DNA of 64,000 bases from JAUILH01 sp965230535 (GCA_965230535.1 OZ246010.1:930001-994000), one strand, 5' to 3'. Shown: positions 39,084-48,247, numbered from the stretch's first letter. Numbers and translations are program-made. The notes: generated from the letters alone by a model not told the origin.

Positions 39084-41780
39084 ATGCTGAGATCGGTTTT
39101 CATATTAAGTGTCGGAATGTTGTTCCTGATTTCTTCTTGCGTGACCAAACGTGTACCCGAAGGTCAACTGCTTCTCGACAAGATGAGCACAGATCAAATT
39201 TTGATCGCCTTCGACACCACCAATATGGATACTTTATCCCATCTATTCAAGGAAAACAAGTACCCGGGGAACATGCCACTGAAGCCGTGGAGTAATAAAA
39301 ACATGACCCGGAAGAATGGTAAAAAAGTCTTCAATAATTCTTCCAGCGATAATGTCAGCAAATGGGATATGGAAGACATTTTTAAACAGAACCCGAACAG
39401 AACAATTTTTGGTGTCATTAAATTCCATTTGGGTATCTACAGTATGATCAATCCGGAAAAACTGGACAAGAAGGTTAAGAAACGTTACGCCAGGCTGATC
39501 CGGAAAAATGAAAAAAGACGAACCAAGGATGTTTACCGAAACCAAAAAAGACTCCTTAATGGAAAGTCCCCTAAGGAACTAAGACCGCTTAAAAAGTACC
39601 GAAAACACTGGAAAGAAAAGATTGTCAGTGGCATTGGTGAAGCGCCGGTTTTGCTGGACACTAACAAAATAAAAACCACCACCCAGCAATTGAATACCTA
39701 CATGATCAAAAAGGGGTATTTCAATGCGAAAGTGGTTGATACGATCATAGTTCATCCGAGAAAACCTAAAGCAGCAGTTTATTACATTGTTAAGGAAAAG
39801 GATCCATATAGAATTCGGTCCATTACAAGAGATATAGACGACGAAGACATTGCCAAATACACCGGATACGCCCTCAAAAACGACTCCATCATCAAGATCA
39901 ATCAGATTTTTGATGTATCTAATCTTCAGGATGAAAGAAACAAAATTGAAACCTACTTATTAAACAGGGGCTACTACGCTTTCAGTAAAGATTACATCTA
40001 CTATGAAGTGGATAGTATGAGTGTTCCTTCAAAACAGGATTCTACAGTCATTGAACGTTGGGTTGACTTAAAGATGGGCGTTCTAAACGTGCAAACGCCC
40101 GTTACCAGAGATTCTGTCATTGAAAAAAACCATCAAAAATTCTTCATCAATGATGTGACTTTAATTTCGGATTATACTTTACAAAGAGGTGTCGACCTGA
40201 ACAACTACGACACCAGTCATTACGTTACCTCTGATGGACACCTGATCAAAATGGCTTACATTGATAAGTTCAAAATCAGGCAACATGTTCTCGCAGAAAG
40301 AATTTTCATTTTTCCCGGATATACATACAGGGCAAAAGAGGTTGAAGCGACCTATACACAACTAACCGACCTTGGTATTTTCAGGTCTGTGAGTATCAAA
40401 TTTGCTCCTGTTGAAGGTGATACTGTAGGAAATTTGCTGGACTGTATCATCTCTCTTAATCATAGTACAAGACAGGCATTCACTGCTGAGGCAGATGGTT
40501 TGAACAGAGGAGGAAACCTGGGAATTGAAGGGAGCTTATCTTACGATCATAAAAACCTGTTTAAAGGTGCTCAAAAGCTGAATTTATCCTTTACCGGTGG
40601 TCTGGAAGTTCAACAACTATATACCAATCAGGACGGATCTGTTTTGGGTGAGAGTGACTTAAATCCGCTAAGCACATTCAACACAATTGAATTCGGACCA
40701 GCCATGTCTATGAAATTTCCGAAAGCGATTTTAATTGAACGTTTCTTTAAAAAATGGCATCACACAGACACAGATGTTGGGGCTTCTTTTAATTTCCAAA
40801 AACGACCTGATTTCACCAGAACTATCCAGGAAGCCAAGGTTAAATGGGATTTGGCAAAAGGTCATCACTACCTTGGAATTGGTTTATGGAGTCTGAGTGC
40901 AATTAAAATTACTGACCAAAGCCAGGAGTTTCTGGATAGATTAGATGAGCTAAACGATCCAATTCTTGACATTAGTTTCTCTGATCAGATTATTTCTGCG
41001 TTTTCCCTGACATATACCCGAAATACTCAACAAATCAACAAACTTAAGAACGTTGGCTACTACAGTGGAAATATCGAATTAGCAGGCGTTGGCTTAAGGA
41101 GATTGGCCGGACCATTGAACCTTTACTATAACCCAACTACGGATGCTTATGAGTTATTCGGAATAAGATTTGCCGAATATTTCAGAACGTCCCACGACAT
41201 TCGTTTCTATCAAAAATTCAACTCTAAAAGTGAGATGGTATATCGTTTTGCCGGAGGTATCGGGATTCCATTTGAGAACTTAAAGGACGCCATGCCATTT
41301 GCCAGAGCCTTTTACGCTGGAGGAAGTAACGGAATCCGAGCCTGGAGAGCAAGACTGCTTGGTCCGGGATCTCACGCAGATGAAAATTTTGAAGAACGAT
41401 TTGATAAGATCGGTGATTTTCATTTGGAAGGCAATGTGGAATACCGTTTCGATCTGTTCGATTTTATTGAAGGGGCCTTATTCCTTGATGCCGGAAACAT
41501 TTGGTTGCTTCATAACTCTGTTTCGAGACCAGATGGAACTCTGGGCAGAGATTTTTACAAGGAGATTGCTTTTGGTGGCGGTATGGGCTTCCGTTTCGAT
41601 CTGGATTTCTTCATTGTTCGTCTTGATCTTGCCGGAAAATTGAAAAACCCGATTTTACCTGAAGATGAACGTTGGTTCTTTCAAGATAAAACCATTCACA
41701 ATGCAGAACGTAAAGCACTTGGTTTATCGGACTACAGATCTGGTGTGACATTTAATTTTGGAATTGGATATCCCTTCTAA
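39084..41780 (+). CDS. tamL: BamA/TamA-family outer membrane lipoprotein (TamL)
   Basis: 898 residues. Lipoprotein signal with lipobox LISSC (Cys19), POTRA-like domains (about 180-480; QLNTYMIKKGYFNAKVVDT and ETYLLNRGYYAFSK are typical strand-helix repeats) and a C-terminal 16-stranded Omp85 barrel (about 490-898) with the YAGGSNGIRAWRARLLGPGS motif (about 738-757; the G-IRA-R pattern of loop 6) and a C-terminal strand ending GIGYPF. TamL is the lipidated TamA homologue of Bacteroidota. The partner TamB gene, often adjacent, is not in this window. An internal basic insertion (about 128-190, rich in Lys and Arg) precedes the POTRA repeats. Confidence 0.87.
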   Translation: MLRSVFILSVGMLFLISSCVTKRVPEGQLLLDKMSTDQILIAFDTTNMDTLSHLFKENKYPGNMPLKPWSNKNMTRKNGKKVFNNSSSDNVSKWDMEDIFKQNPNRTIFGVIKFHLGIYSMINPEKLDKKVKKRYARLIRKNEKRRTKDVYRNQKRLLNGKSPKELRPLKKYRKHWKEKIVSGIGEAPVLLDTNKIKTTTQQLNTYMIKKGYFNAKVVDTIIVHPRKPKAAVYYIVKEKDPYRIRSITRDIDDEDIAKYTGYALKNDSIIKINQIFDVSNLQDERNKIETYLLNRGYYAFSKDYIYYEVDSMSVPSKQDSTVIERWVDLKMGVLNVQTPVTRDSVIEKNHQKFFINDVTLISDYTLQRGVDLNNYDTSHYVTSDGHLIKMAYIDKFKIRQHVLAERIFIFPGYTYRAKEVEATYTQLTDLGIFRSVSIKFAPVEGDTVGNLLDCIISLNHSTRQAFTAEADGLNRGGNLGIEGSLSYDHKNLFKGAQKLNLSFTGGLEVQQLYTNQDGSVLGESDLNPLSTFNTIEFGPAMSMKFPKAILIERFFKKWHHTDTDVGASFNFQKRPDFTRTIQEAKVKWDLAKGHHYLGIGLWSLSAIKITDQSQEFLDRLDELNDPILDISFSDQIISAFSLTYTRNTQQINKLKNVGYYSGNIELAGVGLRRLAGPLNLYYNPTTDAYELFGIRFAEYFRTSHDIRFYQKFNSKSEMVYRFAGGIGIPFENLKDAMPFARAFYAGGSNGIRAWRARLLGPGSHADENFEERFDKIGDFHLEGNVEYRFDLFDFIEGALFLDAGNIWLLHNSVSRPDGTLGRDFYKEIAFGGGMGFRFDLDFFIVRLDLAGKLKNPILPEDERWFFQDKTIHNAERKALGLSDYRSGVTFNFGIGYPF

Positions 41781-41814
41781 GGTTACCTTTTGTGCTTAGC
41801 TGGAATTAACCGGC

Positions 41815-42435
41815 ATGAAACGCATCAAAATTTACATTCTTTTATTTCTGATCCTGCTTTTAGTTGCCACAACCATTCAACCCATTTATGGTTTTGATAT
41901 GTGGTTACAACATGTGGGCACTCTTCTTATTTTTGCTTTACTTATTCTCGACATCCGCAAAGGCTACCTCAAACTGGGATCATACATTGGCATTGCTCTA
42001 TTCACGGCCATTCACATTTTTGGAGCACGCTGGTTGTATACCATGATTCCTTATGACCAATGGATGCAAAGTTATTTTGACTGGAGTCCGAATGAAGCTT
42101 TTGACTGGCAGCGAAATCACTACGACAGATGGGTTCATTTCATGTTTGGTCTTTGCATCCTATCCGCTTGTTTTGATTGGTTCCTTCTTAAACTACCAAA
42201 AAACACACCTATCAAGTTTGTTCTGTTTATGGCCTGGTCTTCAATTCAGGTTTTTAGTCTTATCTATGAATTATTCGAATGGGGATTGACCTTTGCTTTA
42301 TCTCCTGAATCTGTTGAAAATTATAACGGTCAGCAAGGCGATATGTGGGATCCTCATAAGGACATGGCTCTGGCCTTTTTGGGATCATCTATTAGTACCG
42401 GAATAATCTATCTGAGACGTAAAAAAATATCTTAA
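41815..42435 (+). CDS. DUF2238 (YjdF-like) integral membrane protein
   Basis: 206 residues with about six transmembrane helices. Conserved-looking polar segments lie between helices: HYDRWVHFMFG (about 100-110), YELFEWG (about 158-164) and QQGDMWDPHKDMALAFLGSS (about 178-197), with Asp, His and Glu residues that could bind a metal. These fit the DUF2238/YjdF family, whose function is unknown. It follows tamL after 34 bp and may be read from the same transcript. Confidence 0.8.
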   Translation: MKRIKIYILLFLILLLVATTIQPIYGFDMWLQHVGTLLIFALLILDIRKGYLKLGSYIGIALFTAIHIFGARWLYTMIPYDQWMQSYFDWSPNEAFDWQRNHYDRWVHFMFGLCILSACFDWFLLKLPKNTPIKFVLFMAWSSIQVFSLIYELFEWGLTFALSPESVENYNGQQGDMWDPHKDMALAFLGSSISTGIIYLRRKKIS

Positions 42436-42480
42436 AAAACACTTTAATAAATCAAACCATCTTATTAAAAAGCTTTTTGT

Positions 42481-42488
42481 TAGTTTTG
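42481..42488 (+). promoter_or_regulatory. -7 box of the aldolase gene
   Basis: TAGTTTTG, an exact TAnnTTTG, 20 nt before the ATG at 42509. No -33 TTG at the usual distance was found. Confidence 0.45.
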
Positions 42489-42508
42489 TTGCTCGAAATA
42501 CGAATTTT

Positions 42509-43573
42509 ATGGGTAACACAAATATAGAATCATTACTGGGGAGCGAAGGAGAAGCTTTGCTGAACCACACTTGCAACACCATTTCAAAAGACTTATTGAT
42601 GCTTCCGGGAGCTGATTTTGTTGACCGTTCTTTTGGCAACTCAAACAGAAGTCCACAGGTACTTAGAAGTCTTCAGGACCTATATTCTCATGGTCGTTTA
42701 GGAAATAGTGGATACGTATCTATTCTTCCTGTTGATCAGGGAATAGAGCACTCTGCAGGTGCTTCATTTGCTCCAAACCCTATTTATTTCGATCCGGAAA
42801 ACATTGTGAAATTAGCAATTGAAGGTGGCTGTAATGCAGTCGCTTCAACTTTTGGTGTTTTGGCTTCTTGTTCAAGAAAATATGCCCACAAAATCCCATT
42901 CATTGTTAAAATCAATCACAACGAATTATTGTCTTACCCAAGCGAGTTCGAACAAATTTCTTTTGGTTCTGTAGAAGAAGCATGGAACCTTGGAGCTACT
43001 GCAGTTGGAGCCACTATTTACTTTGGATCTGAAGGCAGTAACAGACAAATTATTGAAATAGCGCATGCATTTGAGCGTGCTCACGAGTTAGGTATGGCAA
43101 CCATTCTTTGGTGTTACCTAAGAAATAGTGACTTTAAGAAAGATGGTGTTGACTACCACACCGCAACAGATATTACAGCTCAGGCTAATCACCTTGGAGT
43201 TACCATTCAGGCTGATATTATTAAGCAGAAATTGCCAACCCTAAACGGTGGTTATACTGCTATCAACTTTGGAAAAACGCACGACAAGGTTTACAGTGAA
43301 TTGACTACTGATAACCCAATCGATTTATGTCGTTACCAGGTGGCTAACTGCTACATGGGGAAAAACGGATTAATTAACTCTGGTGGCGCATCTACTGGTA
43401 GTAAGTCATCTGATTTGGAAGATGCGGTTAAAACTGCTGTGATTAATAAAAGAGCTGGTGGTCACGGATTAATTTCCGGAAGAAAGGCTTTCCAAAAGGA
43501 AATGTCTGAAGGTGTTGCTTTGTTAAACGCCATTCAAGATGTATATTTGGATGAAGCCATCACAATTGCCTAA
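42509..43573 (+). CDS. fbaB: Class I fructose-bisphosphate aldolase (DhnA/FbaB type)
   Basis: 354 residues, TIM-barrel aldolase of the archaeal/bacterial DhnA class I type. Visible segments: ILPVDQGIEHSAGASFAPNP (about 73-92), AIEGGCNAVASTFGVL (about 102-117), IPFIVKINHNELL (about 130-142), the GATAVGATIYFGS strand (about 165-177) and a C-terminal INSGGASTGSKSSDLEDAVKTAV section (about 290-312). The Schiff-base Lys is probably in TAINFGKTH (about 250-258) by analogy. It cleaves fructose-1,6-bisphosphate in glycolysis and forms it in gluconeogenesis. accD follows 28 bp downstream. Confidence 0.9.
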   Translation: MGNTNIESLLGSEGEALLNHTCNTISKDLLMLPGADFVDRSFGNSNRSPQVLRSLQDLYSHGRLGNSGYVSILPVDQGIEHSAGASFAPNPIYFDPENIVKLAIEGGCNAVASTFGVLASCSRKYAHKIPFIVKINHNELLSYPSEFEQISFGSVEEAWNLGATAVGATIYFGSEGSNRQIIEIAHAFERAHELGMATILWCYLRNSDFKKDGVDYHTATDITAQANHLGVTIQADIIKQKLPTLNGGYTAINFGKTHDKVYSELTTDNPIDLCRYQVANCYMGKNGLINSGGASTGSKSSDLEDAVKTAVINKRAGGHGLISGRKAFQKEMSEGVALLNAIQDVYLDEAITIA

Positions 43574-43601
43574 TTACCTCTTATAAACAAACGTATTAAT
43601 T

Positions 43602-44438
43602 ATGGCTTGGTTTAGAAGAAAAAAGCAAGGAATTACCACCCCTACCAACGAGAAAAAAGAAACTCCTGATGGTCTTTGGTATAGATCACCAGATGGAAAA
43701 ATCATAGAAAAATCTGAATTAGTAGCCAACGCTTACGTAAGTCCGGAAGGTCACCACGAACGCATTGGTTCTCAGGAATACTTTGAATTGATTTTTGACA
43801 ATGGCTGGAGAGAATTCAATGCTAAAGTAAAGTCTGGAGATCCTCTTAAGTTTGAGGATACCAAGAAATATACCGATCGTGTTAAGAGCACCATCGACAA
43901 AACTGGTTTAAATGACGCTATCCGTACGGCCAAAGGAAAGGTTGACGGAACGCCATTGGTAATTGCCGCTATGGATTTCAAATTCATTGGTGGATCAATG
44001 GGAAGTGTTGTTGGAGAAAAAATTGCCAAAGGTATTGACCGTGCGATTAAAGACAATTGCGCTTTCATGATCATTTCCAAGTCTGGTGGAGCCAGAATGA
44101 TGGAGGCCGGTTATTCCTTAATGCAGATGGCCAAAACTTCAGCGAAATTGACTCAGTTGGCAGATAAGCAATTGCCATATATCAGTTTCTTAACGGATCC
44201 GACTACTGGAGGTGTTACTGCTTCTTTCGCTATGTTGGGAGACATTAACATTGCTGAACCAGGTGCCTTAATCGGTTTTGCTGGTCCAAGAGTTATCAAA
44301 GAAACCATTGGTAAAGATCTGCCTGAAGGCTTTCAAACATCAGAATTTGTACTTGAGCATGGCTTCTTAGATTTCATTGTAGACAGACGAGAGTTGAAGC
44401 CAACATTGGCCAGAGTACTTAAAATGTTTAAAAATTAG
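43602..44438 (+). CDS. accD: Acetyl-CoA carboxylase carboxyltransferase beta subunit (zinc finger lost)
   Basis: 278 residues. The carboxyltransferase (crotonase-like) domain is intact (MDFKFIGGSMGSVVGEKI about 126-143, ISKSGGARMMEAGYSLMQMA about 159-178, TDPTTGGVTASFAMLGD about 198-214, GFAGPRVI). The N-terminal region that in E. coli holds a C4 zinc ribbon (Cys27, 30, 46, 49) aligns cleanly but all four cysteines are replaced: Ser29, Gly32, Ser47 and Gly50 (WYRSPDGK and YVSPEGHH). I recall similar replacements in other Flavobacteriia, so it is probably a lineage trait. With AccA, AccB and AccC (not in this window) it makes malonyl-CoA for fatty acid synthesis. Confidence 0.93.
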   Translation: MAWFRRKKQGITTPTNEKKETPDGLWYRSPDGKIIEKSELVANAYVSPEGHHERIGSQEYFELIFDNGWREFNAKVKSGDPLKFEDTKKYTDRVKSTIDKTGLNDAIRTAKGKVDGTPLVIAAMDFKFIGGSMGSVVGEKIAKGIDRAIKDNCAFMIISKSGGARMMEAGYSLMQMAKTSAKLTQLADKQLPYISFLTDPTTGGVTASFAMLGDINIAEPGALIGFAGPRVIKETIGKDLPEGFQTSEFVLEHGFLDFIVDRRELKPTLARVLKMFKN

Positions 44439-44458
44439 TTTATTCAGATATAAGGGTG

Positions 44459-44466
44459 TATCTTTG
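44459..44466 (+). promoter_or_regulatory. -7 box of rpsO
   Basis: TATCTTTG, an exact TAnnTTTG. It leaves a leader of about 55 nt before the ATG at 44526, containing a small GGGA/TCCC hairpin (44480-44490) that could serve S15 autoregulation, though this is speculative. Confidence 0.5.
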
Positions 44467-44525
44467 CGCCCAATTAAGAGGGAAAATCCCATTTAATACA
44501 TAAGAATCATTTAAATAATATTGGC

Positions 44526-44795
44526 ATGTATTTAGCACCAGAAAAGAAGGCTGAGATCTTCAAAAAACACGGTAAATCAGAAAAAGACACTGGTTCACCA
44601 GAAGGACAAATCGCTTTATTCTCCTACAGAATTAAGCACCTTACAGAACACTTAAAGAGTAACAAAAAAGATACTGGAACGAAAAGAGCGCTTCAGTTGA
44701 TGGTAGGTAAAAGAAGAAGTCTTCTTGACTACTTGAAGGCAAAAGATATCGAAAGATACAGAGCCATCGTTAAAGAACTGGGATTACGTAGATAA
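44526..44795 (+). CDS. rpsO: 30S ribosomal protein S15
   Basis: 89 residues, the standard length. It has the four-helix S15 pattern: KSEKDTGSPEGQIALFSYRI (about 17-36), LTEHLKSNKKDTGTKRALQLMVGKRRSLLDYLK (starting at about 38) and a C-terminal ERYRAIVKELGLRR. S15 binds 16S rRNA helices 20-22 early in 30S assembly. pnp follows, an order shared with many bacteria. Confidence 0.98.
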   Translation: MYLAPEKKAEIFKKHGKSEKDTGSPEGQIALFSYRIKHLTEHLKSNKKDTGTKRALQLMVGKRRSLLDYLKAKDIERYRAIVKELGLRR

Positions 44796-44834
44796 TCCAG
44801 ACAAATAATGATACTAAATAGTACACACATATTC

Positions 44835-44850
44835 ATCGCTCAAAAGCGAT
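44835..44850 (+). promoter_or_regulatory. Small hairpin in the rpsO-pnp spacer
   Basis: ATCGCT (44835-44840) and AGCGAT (44845-44850) pair perfectly around a CAAA loop. It has no T run so is not a terminator; it may be a processing or stability element of the rpsO mRNA 3' end. Confidence 0.35.
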
Positions 44851-44866
44851 AACACATCTTGAATTC

Positions 44867-44893
44867 GCCCTAACGATATCGTTAGGGCTTTTT
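44867..44893 (+). terminator. Rho-independent terminator between rpsO and pnp
   Basis: A 22-nt perfect palindrome: GCCCTAACGAT (44867-44877) followed directly by ATCGTTAGGGC (44878-44888), then five T (44889-44893). Confidence 0.85.
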
Positions 44894-44925
44894 CATTTTT
44901 TATACATACACATATATACACACAC

Positions 44926-47085
44926 ATGAAACCAAATTTAATTTCGAAAACAATCAACCTGGGGAATGGTAAAGAGATTACCCTTGAAACCGGATTATTA
45001 GCTAAACAAGCTGATGGTTCTGTTGTAGTTCGTCAGGGAGATACTATGTTACTAGCTACGGCTGTTTCGGCACCGGAAGCTAAAGATGGCGTAGACTTTA
45101 TGCCATTAACTGTTGACTACCGTGAGAAATATGCCGCTGTAGGTAAATTTCCTGGTGGATTCTTTAAAAGAGAGGCCAGACCTTCTGAATACGAAATCTT
45201 AGTAATGAGATTAGTGGACAGAGCATTGCGCCCACTTTTCCCAGACGATTACCACGCAGACACTCAGGTAATGATCCAATTAATGTCTGCAGATAAAAAT
45301 ACTAATCCGGATGCCCTTGCTTGTTTAGCAGCTTCTGCGGCATTGGCATTATCTAACATTCCTTTTGGAGGTCCTGTTTCTGAGGTAAGAGTTGCCCGTG
45401 TAAACGGTCAGTTCCTGATTAACCCGGATATGGACGAAATGGAAGGATCTGATATCGACATGATTGTTGCAGGTACTGCAGATAACATCATGATGGTTGA
45501 AGGTGAAATGAACTTCATTTCTGAAGACGACATGGTGGCAGCTATTGAAGCAGCTCATGCCGCCATTAAAGTTCAATGTCAGGCTCAGCTTGATTTGGCT
45601 CAAATGTCAGGAAGAGACGTAACACCAAGAGAATACTCTCACGAAACGCACAACGACGAGTTGAAAGCAGCTGTTAAAGAAGCTACTTTCCAGAAGTTCT
45701 ATGACGTTGCCAAGACTGGTACTGCCAACAAGGACTTGAGAAAACAAATGTTCGGTGAGATCAAAGATGCTTATATAGAGACTGTTGATGAAGCCACCAT
45801 GGAAGAATGGGGTTACCAAATCAAAGTTTACCTAAATAAAACTCAAAAAGAAGCCGTTAGAAGGTGCATGCTTGATGAGCGCGTACGTTTAGATGGTAGA
45901 GATATGACGGAGATCAGACCAATCTGGTGTGATGTTGATTATTTGCCAAGCGCACACGGTTCTTCTGTGTTCACAAGAGGAGAAACTCAATCATTGACCA
46001 CCCTTACTTTGGGAACTAAAATGGATGAGCAAACTATTGATGGAGCTATTCTGGAAGGTACTAACAGATTCTTATTACACTATAACTTCCCACCATTCTC
46101 AACTGGTGAAGCAAGACCTCTAAGAGGAACTTCAAGAAGAGAAGTTGGTCATGGTAACCTGGCATTGAGAGCATTGAAGCCTGTTTTACCAGAAGGTGAT
46201 GACAATCCATATACGATCAGATTGGTATCAGAAATTTTAGAATCTAACGGTTCTTCTTCTATGGCAACTGTTTGTGCTGGTACTCTGGCACTTTTAGACG
46301 GTGGTATCAAAATCAAAAAACCAGTTTCTGGTATTGCTATGGGATTGATCACTGATGCAGATGGTAAATACGCCATTTTATCAGATATCCTTGGAGATGA
46401 AGATCACTTAGGTGATATGGACTTCAAAGTAACCGGAACTGAAGATGGTATTACAGCTTGTCAGATGGACATTAAAGTTGATGGTTTATCTGCTCAACTA
46501 TTGAAAGAAGCCTTAGAGCAAGCAAAAGCTGGTAGATTACACATTCTTGGAGAAATGGCTAAGACCATGAGCTCTGCAAGAGAAGATTACAAACCTCACG
46601 TTCCTAGAATCGTTAAGATTATGGTACCTGGAGATTGTATCGGTGCAATCATCGGTCCTGGAGGAAAAATCATTCAGGAAATGCAGAAAGAAACCAATAC
46701 GGTAATCACAATTGAAGAAACAGCAGACGGACAAGGTTCTGTTGAGATTGCTTCTGCTAACAAAGATGATTTGAATGCAGCATTAACCAAAGTGAAGAAC
46801 ATTGCTTTCCCTCCAACTGTTGAAGTAGGTGAAATCTACGATGGAAAAGTAAAATCTATCATGCCTTATGGTGCATTCGTTGAATTGATTCCTGGAACAG
46901 ACGGTCTTTTACACATTTCAGAGATCGAATGGCACAGAGTAAACAACGTGGCGGATGTCCTTAAAGAAGGTGATCAGGTACAGATTAAGGTACTTGGTAA
47001 AGATCCTAAGAACGGTAAGTTAAAACTGTCTCGTAAAGTACTTTTGCCAAAGCCGGAAAACGCTGAGGCGCCAAAGGCTGAGTAA
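44926..47085 (+). CDS. pnp: Polynucleotide phosphorylase
   Basis: 719 residues, the usual length. Two RNase PH-like domains (about 10-225 and 310-545; FMPLTVDYREKYAAVGKFPGGFFKRE begins the first active-site region, FPPFSTGEARPLRGTSRREVGHG-type motif near 385-407, and DILGDEDHLGDMDFKV near 490), then a KH domain (about 560-620; GAIIGPGGKIIQEMQ) and an S1 domain (about 630-705; GEIYDGKVKSIMPYGAFVEL). It degrades RNA by phosphorolysis, 3' to 5'. The S1 domain ends about 15 residues before the C-terminus, so no long degradosome-binding tail is present. Confidence 0.98.
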   Translation: MKPNLISKTINLGNGKEITLETGLLAKQADGSVVVRQGDTMLLATAVSAPEAKDGVDFMPLTVDYREKYAAVGKFPGGFFKREARPSEYEILVMRLVDRALRPLFPDDYHADTQVMIQLMSADKNTNPDALACLAASAALALSNIPFGGPVSEVRVARVNGQFLINPDMDEMEGSDIDMIVAGTADNIMMVEGEMNFISEDDMVAAIEAAHAAIKVQCQAQLDLAQMSGRDVTPREYSHETHNDELKAAVKEATFQKFYDVAKTGTANKDLRKQMFGEIKDAYIETVDEATMEEWGYQIKVYLNKTQKEAVRRCMLDERVRLDGRDMTEIRPIWCDVDYLPSAHGSSVFTRGETQSLTTLTLGTKMDEQTIDGAILEGTNRFLLHYNFPPFSTGEARPLRGTSRREVGHGNLALRALKPVLPEGDDNPYTIRLVSEILESNGSSSMATVCAGTLALLDGGIKIKKPVSGIAMGLITDADGKYAILSDILGDEDHLGDMDFKVTGTEDGITACQMDIKVDGLSAQLLKEALEQAKAGRLHILGEMAKTMSSAREDYKPHVPRIVKIMVPGDCIGAIIGPGGKIIQEMQKETNTVITIEETADGQGSVEIASANKDDLNAALTKVKNIAFPPTVEVGEIYDGKVKSIMPYGAFVELIPGTDGLLHISEIEWHRVNNVADVLKEGDQVQIKVLGKDPKNGKLKLSRKVLLPKPENAEAPKAE

Positions 47086-47112
47086 GCAGTTATTAACAAC
47101 TTATATACTTTT

Positions 47113-47150
47113 AAAAATCCGCTTGGGCACTGTCTCAAGCGGATTTTTTT
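47113..47150 (+). terminator. Rho-independent terminator after pnp
   Basis: ATCCGCTTG (47117-47125) pairs with CAAGCGGAT (47136-47144); flanking AAAA and TTTT extend the stem, and a run of T (47144-47150) follows. Confidence 0.85.
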
Positions 47151-47260
47151 ATTTCAGCAATCCTATATTGTTAAAAATTTTTGATCGGAATATCTGCTTC
47201 TTATGTAACCCGTGCTCTCACTTATCCGTTAACAAGACCTGAAACGATTGAAGATATTAG

Positions 47261-48130
47261 ATGAGACAACTTAAAATTACAAAGCAGGTAACCAACAGAG
47301 AAACGGCTTCTCTTGATAAGTATTTACAAGAAATTGGTCGGGTTGATTTGATTACCGCTGATGAAGAAGTGGATTTGGCAAGACGTATTAAAGAAGGTGA
47401 TCAAATAGCACTGGAAAAAATGGTCAAAGCCAATTTGCGATTCGTTGTATCTGTATCCAAACAATACCAAAATCAAGGACTTACCTTACCAGATTTAATT
47501 AATGAAGGTAACCTTGGCTTGATCAAAGCCGCTCAAAGATTTGACGAAACAAGAGGATTTAAATTCATCTCTTATGCCGTTTGGTGGATTCGTCAATCTA
47601 TCCTACAAGCTTTAGCAGAACAATCAAGAATTGTACGTTTACCACTCAATAAAATTGGGTCGATAAACAAAATCAATAAAGCCTTTTCGAAACTGGAACA
47701 GGAGTTTGAAAGACCTCCTTCTGCAGAAGAATTGGCTGATTTACTGGAAATGACACCGGAAGAAGTGAAGCAATCACTCAAAAATGCCGGACGACATGTA
47801 TCTATGGACGCCCCATTGAAAGATGGAGATGAAAGTAGCTCTAACATGTATGATGTTTTAACCAGTGATGACACACCAGGTCCTGACAGAGGCTTGTTAA
47901 CCGAATCTCTGAGACGTGAGATCGAAAGATCTTTATCTACCCTAACTGCCAGAGAAGCAGATGTGGTTAGATTATACTTTGGACTAAATGGTAAACATCC
48001 AATGACACTTGAAGAAATTGGAGAACGATTTGACCTTACCAGAGAAAGGGTTCGTCAGATCAAAGAAAAAGCCATTAGACGACTGAAGCACACGTCCAGA
48101 AGCAAAATCTTAAAAACATATCTGGGATAA
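47261..48130 (+). CDS. rpoD: Primary RNA polymerase sigma factor (sigma-70 family, Bacteroidota type)
   Basis: 289 residues. It lacks region 1.1 and the non-conserved region of E. coli RpoD, as expected of the Bacteroidota housekeeping sigma. Order: region 1.2 (ASLDKYLQEIGRVDLITADEEVDLARRIKEGD, start about 14), region 2 (about 52-125; NLRFVVSVSKQY, DLINEGNLGLIKAAQRFDE, FKFISYAVWWIRQSI), region 3 (about 135-215) and region 4 (about 225-289; LTAREADVVRLYFG, TLEEIGERFDLTRERVRQIKEKAIRRLK). It directs transcription from the TTG/TAnnTTTG promoters seen throughout the window. Confidence 0.95.
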   Translation: MRQLKITKQVTNRETASLDKYLQEIGRVDLITADEEVDLARRIKEGDQIALEKMVKANLRFVVSVSKQYQNQGLTLPDLINEGNLGLIKAAQRFDETRGFKFISYAVWWIRQSILQALAEQSRIVRLPLNKIGSINKINKAFSKLEQEFERPPSAEELADLLEMTPEEVKQSLKNAGRHVSMDAPLKDGDESSSNMYDVLTSDDTPGPDRGLLTESLRREIERSLSTLTAREADVVRLYFGLNGKHPMTLEEIGERFDLTRERVRQIKEKAIRRLKHTSRSKILKTYLG

Positions 48131-48152
48131 ATGTTTACTTTTATTGAAGAAG

Positions 48153-48177
48153 GCCTCTGTTAAGCAGGGGCTTTTTT
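48153..48177 (+). terminator. Rho-independent terminator after rpoD
   Basis: GCCTCTG (48153-48159) pairs with CAGGGGC (48165-48171) with one T-G wobble and a 5-nt loop, followed by six T (48172-48177). Confidence 0.8.
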
Positions 48178-48235
48178 GTGCCTTATAAGTTCATAAATTC
48201 TCAAAAATATTCATGACAGCTTTTGAGATTACTTA

Positions 48236-48243
48236 TAAATTTG
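48236..48243 (+). promoter_or_regulatory. -7 box of rpe
   Basis: TAAATTTG, an exact TAnnTTTG, followed by 4 nt (CAAC) and the ATG at 48248. Transcription is predicted to start at or next to the ATG. Confidence 0.5.
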
Positions 48244-48247
48244 CAAC

